Of a stretch of DNA of 27,732 nt, positions 14,582-22,344 are shown in pieces. Numbering within the stretch: the stretch's first letter is position 1; the number at the start of each line of letters is the position of its first letter. Origin of the DNA: RUG100 sp034927505 (GTDB lineage: Bacteria; Bacillota; Clostridia; Peptostreptococcales; Anaerovoracaceae); assembly GCA_034927505.1 (NCBI GenBank), contig JAYFPY010000018.1, positions 1 to 27,732 on the forward strand, written 5' to 3'. The position numbers and the translations under genes were made by a program. The notes beneath the pieces were generated by a model. That model had not been told where the DNA came from. It did no database searches and saw nothing but the letters and a program-made list of their open reading frames with translations.

Positions 14582-16315
14582 CTATGCATTACTTCTGTTG
14601 CTCTTTTCCGCCATCAGTTTGTCACGCTTGATCTTTCTCAGTTTGTTCACTTCAACCAGCGCCGGTCCTTCAGTCTTCCTGCCTATGTACCAAATTATCA
14701 GTCCGATGACTATCAGCGCTATGCCTCCCCAACGGCAGGCATCTATCATGCCGTAAAAATCGCTGAAAAAGCCGTGGCCGTATTCGGCTTTATAGTATTC
14801 CGGCCCCCAGCTTCCCTCGTACAGATACAATAGTATGGATCCAACGAAAGCTGAAACTCCCGATAAAAATACGTACACACCTATGCTGATCGTATCGCCC
14901 AGCGCCAGTTTTGTCTTCGGGTTGAGCAGATAAGCTTCCGGATCATCCAGCACTTTTCCTTTGAATGACCATTTACATATCAGATACAGTACCAGTGATA
15001 TGAGCATCATGGAGAATCCGGCGATAAAGTACTCTGTACCGTTTACATACAGTGCTATTATGGAAATGATGAACGGCAGTATGGTCATTATTATCATTCC
15101 CGGCTTGCCGCCTACCATGACAAACAATTTCTGCTTTTTTCGTTCTTCCACCGGGTATTCTTTTCTCAACTTTTGAACGCACACTGACACTGCCATGTAG
15201 ATATACAGCTGCAGCGGCGTAGTTGCCATTACCAATGTGGTAAAATCGAATTTGCACATGAGTATTGTGAAGCATGCCATTACTATTATAGCCACTGCCG
15301 GCGTGCCTCTCTTCTGGCTTACACGACAAAGAAATTTAGGAAAGAGATGATCGTCCGCCATTACGAAAAAGCATCTCGACCCGGATGTGATGTATGAATT
15401 GAATATCGAACAGTTGGAGAGTATTGCTATTATCAGAAATGCTATCCCGGCCCACATGCCGATATTCTGTATCAGTACGTCCATGTAACCGACCGCACCG
15501 GATCCATCTGTAGCCCATTTTGTCCACTGGCCTACGCTGGCTATCCCCGCCAGTGTCGGAAGCAGATAACTCAGGGCTATTACCGGTTGTGCTATGACCA
15601 TTGCCTTTGGAATGATCTGAGGATTTTCGACTTCCTCCGCCATGTTCGCCATGCATTCATATCCGCAGAACATCCATACAACGATGGAAATGCTGCCTCC
15701 CAATGAGCCGACCACTCCTTCGTCATCGTTTATCATCGGTTCGAAAGGATTGCAGTTCCAGTTACAGAAACCTACAACGGCCACTGCGCCGAATCCTATG
15801 ATGACCAGTATGGACAGTACCGTGCTGACCAGCGAGACCTCTTTCAGTCCCATCAGGTTTATCACTGAGAATATTATTATCATTCCTATTTTTATAGCAT
15901 ATTCTGTGAATGTGGTCAGGTCGGCGTATTTTCCGATGTATCCCGCAACAAGCACACAGTACAGGGCCTGCTGCAGCCATATGCTGGCGCCGTTCCAAAA
16001 GCCCACCTGCCAGCCCCAGAATTCTCCGAGCGCCTCACGGCACCATACGTATACTCCGCCTTCCGACGGGAGCAGCGATCCCAGTTCAGCGATCATCTCA
16101 CTGATCGGGAACGCCCACAATATCGGAAATACTATCAGCAATATCAGGGTCAGCCCCGGTCCGCTGAGCGGTATCATTTCCTCGATACCGAAAGCTCCGG
16201 CGGCAACCAGGCAGTAGATCATAAAAACTACTCCCGAAACTTTTATCTTGCTTTTCTTCAGTCCAGCGACGCCGTCGACACGTCCTTCCTTTTTTGTCTC
16301 AACCTGTTCGCTCAT
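14582..16315 (-). CDS. APC-family amino acid/polyamine permease
   Basis: 577 aa, about 12-14 membrane helices. The N-terminal signature VSGVVFMIYCLVAAGAFGIEEMIPLSGPGL is the APC helix-1 region with the unwound glycine-rich substrate loop, followed by SLLPSEGGVYVWCREALGEFWGW, as in LAT/PUT-like permeases that carry amino acids or polyamines. It follows the saccharopine-dehydrogenase-like gene by 25 bases and shares its riboswitch and terminator. A GTG three codons earlier (16324) is possible, but ATG at 16315 has GAGGTGA at ideal distance. Substrate unknown; the riboswitch suggests glycine or a compound made with it. Confidence 0.8.
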   Translation of the reverse strand: MSEQVETKKEGRVDGVAGLKKSKIKVSGVVFMIYCLVAAGAFGIEEMIPLSGPGLTLILLIVFPILWAFPISEMIAELGSLLPSEGGVYVWCREALGEFWGWQVGFWNGASIWLQQALYCVLVAGYIGKYADLTTFTEYAIKIGMIIIFSVINLMGLKEVSLVSTVLSILVIIGFGAVAVVGFCNWNCNPFEPMINDDEGVVGSLGGSISIVVWMFCGYECMANMAEEVENPQIIPKAMVIAQPVIALSYLLPTLAGIASVGQWTKWATDGSGAVGYMDVLIQNIGMWAGIAFLIIAILSNCSIFNSYITSGSRCFFVMADDHLFPKFLCRVSQKRGTPAVAIIVMACFTILMCKFDFTTLVMATTPLQLYIYMAVSVCVQKLRKEYPVEERKKQKLFVMVGGKPGMIIMTILPFIISIIALYVNGTEYFIAGFSMMLISLVLYLICKWSFKGKVLDDPEAYLLNPKTKLALGDTISIGVYVFLSGVSAFVGSILLYLYEGSWGPEYYKAEYGHGFFSDFYGMIDACRWGGIALIVIGLIIWYIGRKTEGPALVEVNKLRKIKRDKLMAEKSNRSNA

Positions 16316-16340
16316 TATACTCACCTCGATCGTCTATGTA

Positions 16341-17675
16341 TCACTTTGTTTCTTTTGCCTCTTTGAAAATTTCATGCATCATCTTTTTATCTGCGCTTGC
16401 CTTGTACGGTGAATCCATTTCCACCAGGCCATACTCAAAGTCCGATTCGTCCATTATCTCCAGATACGGCAGCGGATCGAAGTATTCAGGGCTGAACACT
16501 CCTTCACCCTTCCATATCTTCCTGCCCATCAATTCGATGCCTATTGCCGCACCGAATCCGGTCTGAGCGACAACAGCCTGCATCTGCCATTTTTTCATTG
16601 ATGCTTTGTTGTCGAACGGCTGATACATGAACACTTCTCTCTTCTTTCCGTCTTTCTTTCCGATGCAGTGGATGCCCACTACCATCTTTCCTATCATCTC
16701 GTCTCCGATGTCCTTCGGCTGCGGAGCTGCAGCTGCAACTACATCACGCGGCGCCACCTGTACTCCTCCCACATCTATTTTGTTCATGTTTCTGAGACCG
16801 AGAGCCTGGACAGATTTCAGAGCCTGTATCAGATTATCATCCAAAGCTATTTTGAACGAACATTTTTCAAGGCCGTATTTCTGCAGGAATTTAGGCATGA
16901 GTACGGTTTCTTCATGCTCGACTTTTACCATTGTATTAGGACCTACGCCTGCCGGCATATCGAAAACTTCCTGCCCCGAGAAAGGCGGATCGATTTTGAA
17001 TCCTTTTTTCTTGCTCCACTCAACATTCGGATTGAGACATTCGTCGAGAACAGTCCATACATTGAATCCAAAGCTTACTGCATCCTTGTCAGCACCGGGG
17101 ACTCTCAGGTCTCCGCCGTCCTTTACATGGATTTCTTTCAGTTCATCGAACAGATACTCTGCTGCAAATTTTGCGAACACATCTACGACTCCCGGATCTA
17201 TTCCCAAACAGATGCAGGCGAGATTCCCCTGCTCCTTCCATTTGTCATGGGCCTTAAAGTTGTAGTCGGCCATCCATTCTGAGAATGAGTTCTCAAGACC
17301 GTATCCGTACTGAGGCGGATCGAAAGGGACTGTCCATGTCCCCATACATACATAGTCGGCCTTCGCCTTGTAAGCCGCATCAAAGATATTGTTACACACG
17401 AACGGTGCAGCAACGTCTGCCACAAAATCACAGTTGTGCTTTTTGATAAGCTGTACCATCGAATCCGTATCATGGGCGTCGATGAATTCCGGTATGAATC
17501 TTTCTTTGTCCTTTGGGTTTTCTTTTGTCAGATGATCGCAGACCTCTTTGGCTCTGTCGATATCGTAATCCGAAACTATGACATGTTCCAGCCATTTTCC
17601 TTCCGGATCTCTCCACTGCAGTATCCTCAGAATGGATTCGCCTACAGCACCTGCTCCAACAATAAGCATTCTCAT
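16341..17675 (-). CDS. Saccharopine dehydrogenase-family NAD(P)-dependent oxidoreductase
   Basis: 444 aa. The N-terminus MRMLIVGAGAVGESILRIL is a Rossmann dinucleotide site (GAGAVG, residues 7-12), followed by VIVSDYDIDRAKEVCDHL and DFVADVAAPFVCNNIFDAAYKAKADYVC, the layout of the Sacchrp_dh_NADP family. The C-terminal half (CLGIDPGVVDVFAKFAAEYLFDEL and after) is the substrate domain. Relatives include saccharopine reductases, carboxy(nor)spermidine dehydrogenases and opine-like enzymes, all forming or breaking secondary amines between an amino acid and a carbonyl compound. The exact reaction is not readable. Start chosen at 17675 with AAGGAGG eight bases upstream; the 15 extra residues of the longer frame overlap the leader. 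It is first in a two-gene unit with the permease. Confidence 0.8.
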   Translation of the reverse strand: MRMLIVGAGAVGESILRILQWRDPEGKWLEHVIVSDYDIDRAKEVCDHLTKENPKDKERFIPEFIDAHDTDSMVQLIKKHNCDFVADVAAPFVCNNIFDAAYKAKADYVCMGTWTVPFDPPQYGYGLENSFSEWMADYNFKAHDKWKEQGNLACICLGIDPGVVDVFAKFAAEYLFDELKEIHVKDGGDLRVPGADKDAVSFGFNVWTVLDECLNPNVEWSKKKGFKIDPPFSGQEVFDMPAGVGPNTMVKVEHEETVLMPKFLQKYGLEKCSFKIALDDNLIQALKSVQALGLRNMNKIDVGGVQVAPRDVVAAAAPQPKDIGDEMIGKMVVGIHCIGKKDGKKREVFMYQPFDNKASMKKWQMQAVVAQTGFGAAIGIELMGRKIWKGEGVFSPEYFDPLPYLEIMDESDFEYGLVEMDSPYKASADKKMMHEIFKEAKETK

Positions 17676-17740
17676 AAATATTCCTCCTTGCCTTTTATCG
17701 CAGATCGGTCTAAATATCATATGACGATCTATATCGTTTC

Positions 17741-17771
17741 AAAAAAAACAAATATACGAAACCGCATATTT
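17741..17771 (-). terminator. Riboswitch-controlled intrinsic terminator
   Basis: On the minus strand AAATATGC (17764-17771) pairs with GTATATTT (17750-17757) around a six-base loop, followed by GTTTTTTTT (eight T, 17741-17748). The 5' arm shares its first bases with the 3' strand of aptamer 2 P1, so forming one should hinder the other. Predicted logic: ligand bound, terminator weakened, genes on. Confidence 0.75.
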
Positions 17772-17945
17772 CTCTGTTCATTTACCAGTTGGTTATATCC
17801 TCGTAGGCGGCCCGGCAAGGGGCTCTCTCCAAAGAACCGTCAAATGACCTTCCATTTGCCTGACAGTTTGGGCAGGCACTCTGCTGCTTTACCTGCTTTT
17901 CCGCTTCGGCGTTCCATCCAAGGAAACTCTAGGGTCATTCTCACT
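17770..17945 (-). ncRNA. Glycine riboswitch, tandem with an eroded second aptamer
   Basis: Aptamer 1 (17843-17939): P1 arms AATGACC/GGTCATT; then CTAGAG, a P2 hairpin (GTTTCC/GGAAC), core GCCGAAGCGGAAAA, P3 arms GCAGG/CCTGC, and CTGTCAGGCAAATGGA, close to the glycine consensus (CTCTCAGGCAAAAGGA). Aptamer 2 (17770-17836): P1 arms TTCTTTG/CAGAGAA, GGAGAGAGCCC as expected, but the core reads CGCCTACGAGGATATAA instead of CACCGAAGGAGCAA and the 3' motif is AACTGGTAAATGAACAG. Leader CCG and linker CGG bases allow the kink-turn typical of tandem glycine switches. It lies between the likely promoter and a terminator ahead of the dehydrogenase-permease pair. A lysine switch was considered and rejected. 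Confidence 0.8.
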
Positions 17946-17959
17946 CGGAATATTTAGTT

Positions 17960-17980
17960 GTTTAAATAACATATTTAAAC
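17960..17980. promoter_or_regulatory. Perfect inverted repeat over the riboswitch promoter
   Basis: Arms GTTTAAATA and TATTTAAAC with a three-base centre (ACA). It lies 20 bases upstream of aptamer 1, where the -10 region of the transcript should be; a possible -10 TATTTA (minus strand, 17963-17968) is inside it. It could be a protein operator, but AT-rich palindromes also arise by chance at promoters. Confidence 0.4.
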
Positions 17981-18150
17981 CTTATCACGAATTTTCTGAT
18001 TATTCAAGGTGCTTCGCGAAAGTAGTTTTTTTAACAAACACAATTATGAATATTCGCATATTCGTCCTCTAGGTCATTCTAACACCTTCAAAATCGCGTG
18101 ATTTCATTTTAAAAACAACAAAAATAAATAAATGGAAATATATGATAAAT
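17981..18150. other. AT-rich divergent intergenic stretch
   Basis: No gene seen. It holds a TTCGCGAA palindrome near 18013-18020, a tandem ATATTCGC/ATATTCG near 18050-18064 and a short AAATC/GATTT hairpin at 18091-18104. It separates the leftward riboswitch unit from the rightward zinc-ribbon gene and probably holds the upstream parts of both promoters. Confidence 0.35.
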
Positions 18151-18154
18151 AACA

Positions 18155-18184
18155 TTGGACTTTTATGGTTATATACGTTACAAT
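18155..18184 (+). promoter_or_regulatory. Promoter of the zinc-ribbon gene
   Basis: TTGGAC (18155-18160), 18-base spacer, TACAAT (18179-18184). The implied 5' leader is about 105 bases and contains a hairpin CTGTGG/CCATCAG (18220-18238) whose purpose is unknown. Confidence 0.55.
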
Positions 18185-18295
18185 ATGTATTAAGTACTTT
18201 AAATTCAATACGGTCTCATCTGTGGGGATATCCATCAGAATAGCCGGGTGTTTTTAGGTCAAAGGTTATTTCTTTTCATGATGGAGGATACAAAC

Positions 18296-18460
18296 ATGGA
18301 AGACAAAACATTAATTTGCTGCGACTGCGGCGCTGAATTCGTTTTTACAGCAGGAGAACAGGAATTCTACAAAGAAAAAGGATTCGATAACGAGCCAAAG
18401 AGATGCAAAGCTTGCAGAGACAAGAAAAAAGCACAGAAGAGAGAGTTTCAGAACAGATAA
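18296..18460 (+). CDS. 54-aa zinc-ribbon domain protein
   Basis: The protein starts MEDKTLICCDCGAEFVFTAG and has CxxC pairs in CCDCG and CKACRDKK, with the phrase EFYKEKGFDNEPKRCKACR between them. This is the small 'probable zinc-ribbon' family (zf-Tbcl type) seen in many bacteria and usually ending in a basic, lysine-rich tail, as here. It binds zinc and perhaps nucleic acid; the function is unknown. A longer frame begins at 18248, but GGAGG lies eight bases before the ATG at 18296. It is a single gene with its own promoter and terminator. Confidence 0.8.
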   Translation: MEDKTLICCDCGAEFVFTAGEQEFYKEKGFDNEPKRCKACRDKKKAQKREFQNR

Positions 18461-18475
18461 TCGAAAAACGATCTT

Positions 18476-18503
18476 AAAAGGAGCCGATAAACGGCTCCTT
18501 TTT
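18476..18503 (+). terminator. Terminator of the zinc-ribbon gene
   Basis: GGAGCCG (18480-18486), ATAAA loop, CGGCTCC (18492-18498), then TTTTTC. The A-run before the stem can extend it against the T-run. Confidence 0.85.
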
Positions 18504-18532
18504 CATTATGATTTTTATTTCATTGTTTTATT

Positions 18533-19165
18533 TCATTTTTCCATCAGTCTGCTGTAATATGACTCCGCAGTGTACAGTGCTGCAACCGGGTTATGCCCCA
18601 GGACTCTGTCCTTTGTAACAAGAGTAGTCGTCAGTGCTTCCGAATATTTATAGAACAGACTGTCGTGACCTACGCAAAGGCCCATCACGATATTGAGATC
18701 TGTCGCCTGTTCATTGAGTATCTTTGCCTGCATTATTGGATTGCACATGTTCTCTCCCACTTCAAGACACTTTGGATCGATGCCGACTTTTGTTTTATTT
18801 ACGGCTCCCGCCTTGCAGGCGACTCCGTATACTTCAAATCCGTTTTTTCGAAGGATCTTCGTCAGTATCCTCGTTTCTCTGATCAGTCCGACGCAGGTGG
18901 CGATCCCTAGCTTTTTTGCTCCCAGTCTGCCTGCAAAATCGATTATTTCTTCGACCCTGGTCTTTTGCATATATCCTTCAGCTTCCACGCAGGCTGCCTC
19001 TTTCATGACAGTCCCGTTTTCCGGCTCATTGTATATCTCCAATATTTTTTCTTTTTCCTTTTCATCCAGCTTTCCTGTAATGCAGAAATCAGGGAAGACA
19101 CTGCTCTTGCCGTCGCAGGCTATTACTGTACAGTCGGCGCATGTCCTTATTGTTTTCTCTTTCAT
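18533..19165 (-). CDS. DUF1847 metal-binding protein
   Basis: 210 aa, cysteine-rich: RTCADCTVIAC at the N-terminus, then FCITG, GIATCVGLIRETRILTKIL, GVACKAGAVNKTKVG, MCNPIMQAKILN and GLCVGHDSLFYKYS. This is the DUF1847 pattern found in anaerobes; the conserved Cys residues suggest a metal or Fe-S site, but no activity is known. Start at 19165 has AGGAGG seven bases upstream; a longer frame from 19216 crosses the promoter. Single gene, transcribed from a promoter just after the Tad operon end. Confidence 0.82.
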   Translation of the reverse strand: MKEKTIRTCADCTVIACDGKSSVFPDFCITGKLDEKEKEKILEIYNEPENGTVMKEAACVEAEGYMQKTRVEEIIDFAGRLGAKKLGIATCVGLIRETRILTKILRKNGFEVYGVACKAGAVNKTKVGIDPKCLEVGENMCNPIMQAKILNEQATDLNIVMGLCVGHDSLFYKYSEALTTTLVTKDRVLGHNPVAALYTAESYYSRLMEK

Positions 19166-19201
19166 TGGGGTCCTCCTCTTGCGTCCCGGTCTTTTCGGTA
19201 C

Positions 19202-19230
19202 ATTATACCACAGCACATGAAAAGCCGACA
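19202..19230 (-). promoter_or_regulatory. Promoter of the DUF1847 gene (extended -10)
   Basis: Minus strand TATAAT (19202-19207), extended upstream by TGTGG, with only a weak -35 (TGTCGG, 19225-19230) 17 bases away. A short AAGCC/GGCTT hairpin plus TTTTC that may end the Tad transcript overlaps the -35 area. Confidence 0.45.
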
Positions 19231-19234
19231 GGCT

Positions 19235-19774
19235 TCATTCTATACCGCACTCATGTATCTCCTGCCGTATCCTGCCTACAAGGTTTATAGTATCAGCAAG
19301 GTCCAGATTTTCATATATGACGGCAGTACGCACACGGTCTAGATATTCTTTTGCTTTCCCGGATGCATATTTTTCCATTTCTCCGATGAATTCCGCCACC
19401 TTTTTTTCTGTACATCTTTCGCTTTCCGGTATGTATGCAAATTTCACGTCCCTGTATTTTCTGTGAAAATAAACAGTGGACATAGCTACTGTCACTTTCT
19501 CTCTGTCTATGAGGAATTCGCCTGCTTTTTTCAAAGTCAGCAGGGTTTTTTCCAGTATTTCAAAATACTCCTTTGCTCCCGACAGTTTCAAATCGGCCAC
19601 CGAAGTGTATCCGCTGCACATATATGTCGCTCTTACGTTCTCTCCCGCATAGAAAAAATCCATAGGAAGAGCAAAATCGCACAGTCCGCTGACCAGTACT
19701 TTTTCCTCAAAGTCCAGGAAGCTGCCCGCTTCCATTTCCAGCATATAATCATTTTCTCTAAGATCCACATTCAT
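19235..19774 (-). CDS. DUF6382-like cytoplasmic protein of the Tad locus
   Basis: 179 aa, soluble, no signal peptide. The N-terminus NDYMLEME followed by FEEKVLVSGLCDFALPM and YMCSGYTSVADLKLSGAKEYFEILEKTLLTLKKAGEFLID resembles the DUF6382 domain that precedes FHA domains in Firmicutes Tad loci; here no FHA domain follows. The ATG at 19774 has GGAGG eight bases upstream; the longer frame (to 19984) overlaps the TadE-like gene and reads as non-coding. It is the last gene of the operon. Family assignment is by pattern memory and moderate. Confidence 0.6.
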   Translation of the reverse strand: MNVDLRENDYMLEMEAGSFLDFEEKVLVSGLCDFALPMDFFYAGENVRATYMCSGYTSVADLKLSGAKEYFEILEKTLLTLKKAGEFLIDREKVTVAMSTVYFHRKYRDVKFAYIPESERCTEKKVAEFIGEMEKYASGKAKEYLDRVRTAVIYENLDLADTINLVGRIRQEIHECGIE

Positions 19775-19803
19775 TTCATGTTCCTCCGTTCTTTGTTCCT
19801 TAT

Positions 19804-20559
19804 TCAGATCCCGCCGCACTTGCTGCAGGGGGTATATCCTTTTTCTTCTGCCATGTCCTTTGACAGTGTTATGGTGTACTTGTCTATGGTGCCGCATCCT
19901 CCCCGGTGATAAGCCTCGCCGTATTCCGGAAAACAGTACACCGGACTTCCTGTAGCCAGGTCTCCCGGATGACATGTATGACACGGCTCATAATTATTCC
20001 TCACTTCATCATTCATTATTACCTGCACCGGATAATTGGTCACAAAAGTGCAGCTGTGTTTATGATATTTCTCCCCGCTTTCCGGGAACACCCAGACGGT
20101 GCCTCCGCCGTCTTCCGTCATCATATCTTCGAAACTCATCGGAGTCCCGTCCCGAGTGCGTCCTATCCATCCTCTGCACAGGACCCGTTCACCTGCGTCG
20201 ATGCTTTTCTGCATTTTCAGCGGCAGATGGATGTCTATCCGGTAATTCATATTGAAAGAAATCATCCCGGAGTTGCCTCCTCGTTCATGAAGATATCTGA
20301 ACCGGTTCACATCTATATATGAAATGTCTCCGTTATCTTCAACGATCCGTTCCTCCAGACCTGCCGAAAAAGCAGGAGCGATCTTGATGTTGTATGCCCG
20401 CGAAGCTGCAAGTCTGCTCTCGTCCAGAGCCGCATGCATGGCATCGTCTTCTGCGCCGGCCACCTTGACAAAGTACCCTACTGTCAGCACGGCAATTATG
20501 AATATGGGCAGGAATATGGCTGCCTCAAGAGTGTAATATCCCTTAGTACTCCTGATCAT
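19804..20559 (-). CDS. TadE-like pilus protein with two YHxxxC-PCxxC modules
   Basis: 251 aa. The N-terminus MIRSTKGYYTLEAAIFLPIF plus a hydrophobic helix to residue 31 is a TadE-type pseudopilin signal (G, then E at residue 12, then a helix). After a variable domain come two copies of a metal-site-like module: VWVFPESGEKYHKHSC...PCHTC (His166, Cys170, Cys193, Cys196) and VYCFPEYGEAYHRGGC...GYTPCSKC (His218, Cys222, Cys245, Cys248). YHxxxC...GYxPCxxC units occur at the C-terminus of various secreted or nuclease-like proteins and probably bind zinc. The gene overlaps DUF5702 by 17 bases. Having two modules on a pilin-like anchor is unusual. Confidence 0.75.
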   Translation of the reverse strand: MIRSTKGYYTLEAAIFLPIFIIAVLTVGYFVKVAGAEDDAMHAALDESRLAASRAYNIKIAPAFSAGLEERIVEDNGDISYIDVNRFRYLHERGGNSGMISFNMNYRIDIHLPLKMQKSIDAGERVLCRGWIGRTRDGTPMSFEDMMTEDGGGTVWVFPESGEKYHKHSCTFVTNYPVQVIMNDEVRNNYEPCHTCHPGDLATGSPVYCFPEYGEAYHRGGCGTIDKYTITLSKDMAEEKGYTPCSKCGGI

Positions 20560-21775
20560 AAGAATACTTCCTTCCGTTTATCGTGCTGTTGACGCGAAAA
20601 CCTGCATTATGTTCTTTTATCAGAAATGTGCTGTCTCCGGTCCCCATAATATTTATCTGCATCAGATCCATCATCCTGCCGTACTTGGTGTCTTTGTCCA
20701 TAAAGAAGAGAAATATCTGCAGATACCCTTCATATGTGAATCCTGTGCTGCAATGAGTATCTATGTACTTGGTCTCCTTGTTCTTTACAATAGAATCCAG
20801 ATCCACTGCCCAGGTTTTTTTCGTTTTGTATATGGGCACTTTCTTCCCGTGCTCCAGCAGCTGCATATCATTTTCAGCCTCCGCCAACGCCCATGCCTCC
20901 GCCAGCACAAGCTGGGTCGCTATGCCTCCCGGGCCGGGAGTTATCAACTGTGCGGCTGCCGTCAGTTCAGTACGCATCTCCGGGTCGGTATATATAAAGG
21001 CAAAGTTCACCGCATTCCTCAGCAGCAGCATATGGTTCCTGAATGATTTTCTGTTACTGTTGTCGTCCATCTCCCCTTCGATTATATACTCCGCTTCATA
21101 TTTGAAAAACGTCTCCCTGCCTAGATCCTGCATACTGCCATTTTTGAAATGACTCATTATATATCTATTCATCAGATAAGCATCGCTGCCTTTCCGAAAA
21201 ACCTGATCCGCTTCGCCGATGGCATTTTTCACAGTCGAAAGAAGGTTGCCGCTTCCTGCTACCGCTCCCGACGGAAGAGAACTTTTCACTGACTGACTTC
21301 TCAGTACCCTGTCGCTCTTTTCAGTATCTACGGCTGCTCCGTCATGTTCCGCGCTTCCGGAAGATGACAGGATATCTTTGATATATCCTCTGGCAATTGC
21401 GTACTTGGTATACTCAATGATCTCTCTTTGGAACGTTTCCGTATTTGCCAGAGAATATTCGGATGTGTCGCAGGCAATGCCGGTCATTTTCACTTTATCA
21501 TTGAGATCCAGAGTGTAATTCACATAACGCGACATCTCTTCGTTTATCTCATGCTGCTGTCCTCTGAAAGCAAAAATACCATAATCTTTTTTCAGATCTC
21601 TGTCGTATTCTGACAGCACTGACCTTCCGGCCAGACTCATCAGAGCGTCGCCGTATGATATCGCTGCTATCTTCTGAGAAGCTGCGATGAACCCAAAGGT
21701 GACAGCCATCATTCCCGCCAGGATCATTATCAGAAATATAGAAGAGCTTCCTTTCCTGTTCACTGTTTTTTCCAC
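20543..21775 (-). CDS. DUF5702 Tad-associated protein
   Basis: 410 aa, starting with GTG (GAGG seven bases upstream). N-terminus KTVNRKGSSSIFLIMILAGMM is a TadE/G-like anchor: basic residues, glycine, one hydrophobic helix. The long extracytoplasmic part contains ALMSLAGRSVLSEYDRDLKKDYGIFAF, the DUF5702 hallmark, and GGIATQLVLAEAWALAEAENDM later. Such proteins are minor pseudopilin-like parts of Firmicutes Tad systems. It starts eight bases after the stop of tadE. Confidence 0.78.
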   Translation of the reverse strand: MEKTVNRKGSSSIFLIMILAGMMAVTFGFIAASQKIAAISYGDALMSLAGRSVLSEYDRDLKKDYGIFAFRGQQHEINEEMSRYVNYTLDLNDKVKMTGIACDTSEYSLANTETFQREIIEYTKYAIARGYIKDILSSSGSAEHDGAAVDTEKSDRVLRSQSVKSSLPSGAVAGSGNLLSTVKNAIGEADQVFRKGSDAYLMNRYIMSHFKNGSMQDLGRETFFKYEAEYIIEGEMDDNSNRKSFRNHMLLLRNAVNFAFIYTDPEMRTELTAAAQLITPGPGGIATQLVLAEAWALAEAENDMQLLEHGKKVPIYKTKKTWAVDLDSIVKNKETKYIDTHCSTGFTYEGYLQIFLFFMDKDTKYGRMMDLMQINIMGTGDSTFLIKEHNAGFRVNSTINGRKYSYDQEY

Positions 21776-21784
21776 TTCCTATCC

Positions 21785-22153
21785 TCATTTCAAAAAATCC
21801 ACATTTCGTATATACCTTTTTTCATCCACCTCATAAGCCCTGCTTTCCTTCGTCTTCACAAATGACCTTGAAAGGATCCCTCTTCTTTCAAAATGCAGTC
21901 TCTCATCTGCGATCCAGCATTTGGCTGTCCCCCCTGTGCCGCTGTATGGTTTTATACTGCCGGGAACATTTCGATAGACGAATATCGTTTCCGTCTCCCG
22001 CCCGGCTTTTGCATTTACCGCCACATGCATCCTTGCCTGCGCCGCCACTTCATTAAACATGAATGTCAGCATGAATATCACTGCGACCACTGTCATTATA
22101 ACCAAGGGGAACACTACAGCGGCCTCTACTACAGCACTGCCTTTTTTGTTCAT
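21785..22153 (-). CDS. tadE: TadE-family minor pseudopilin
   Basis: 122 aa, MNKKGSAVVEAAVVFPLVIM with G5 and E10, then a long hydrophobic helix, the classical TadE start recognised by a prepilin peptidase (TadV). The rest is a small extracytoplasmic domain. The ATG overlaps the stop of the flp gene (TGATG) and has GGAGG upstream, so the longer frame reaching 22348 is not used. Confidence 0.85.
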   Translation of the reverse strand: MNKKGSAVVEAAVVFPLVIMTVVAVIFMLTFMFNEVAAQARMHVAVNAKAGRETETIFVYRNVPGSIKPYSGTGGTAKCWIADERLHFERRGILSRSFVKTKESRAYEVDEKRYIRNVDFLK

Positions 22154-22299
22154 CAGAATCCTCCGTTCAAAGCCTGGAATGTCTTGTTGATGAACGAAGT
22201 TATTTCGGACTTGAATATCAGTCCGAGGACGATAGCGATGGCCACAAGTATTGCCACTTGCACCATTTCCATGCCCTTCCGGTTCACTATTTTTTTCAT
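22153..22299 (-). CDS. Flp1-like type IVb pilin
   Basis: 48 aa, MKKIVNRKGMEMVQVAILVA, then a hydrophobic helix and a short polar tail (KSEITSFINKTFQALNGGF). The G-M-E-M-V pattern before the helix is a prepilin cleavage site of the Flp1-like family, whose mature product is little more than the helix. AGGAGG lies six bases before the ATG. Position between tadC and tadE agrees. It probably forms the pilus shaft. Confidence 0.8.
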   Translation of the reverse strand: MKKIVNRKGMEMVQVAILVAIAIVLGLIFKSEITSFINKTFQALNGGF

Positions 22300-22344
22300 C
22301 TGCGCCTCCTTTCTTCTCACTGCATCCGTTCTCTGTTTCATTAT

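Noticed and set aside
17770..17945. Lysine riboswitch, suggested by the saccharopine-type enzyme and a GCCGAAG motif
   Set aside because: The lysine 5' core (AGAGGTGC) and five-helix layout are missing, while CTGTCAGGCAAATGGA followed by CTTTGGAGAGAG fits tandem glycine aptamers.
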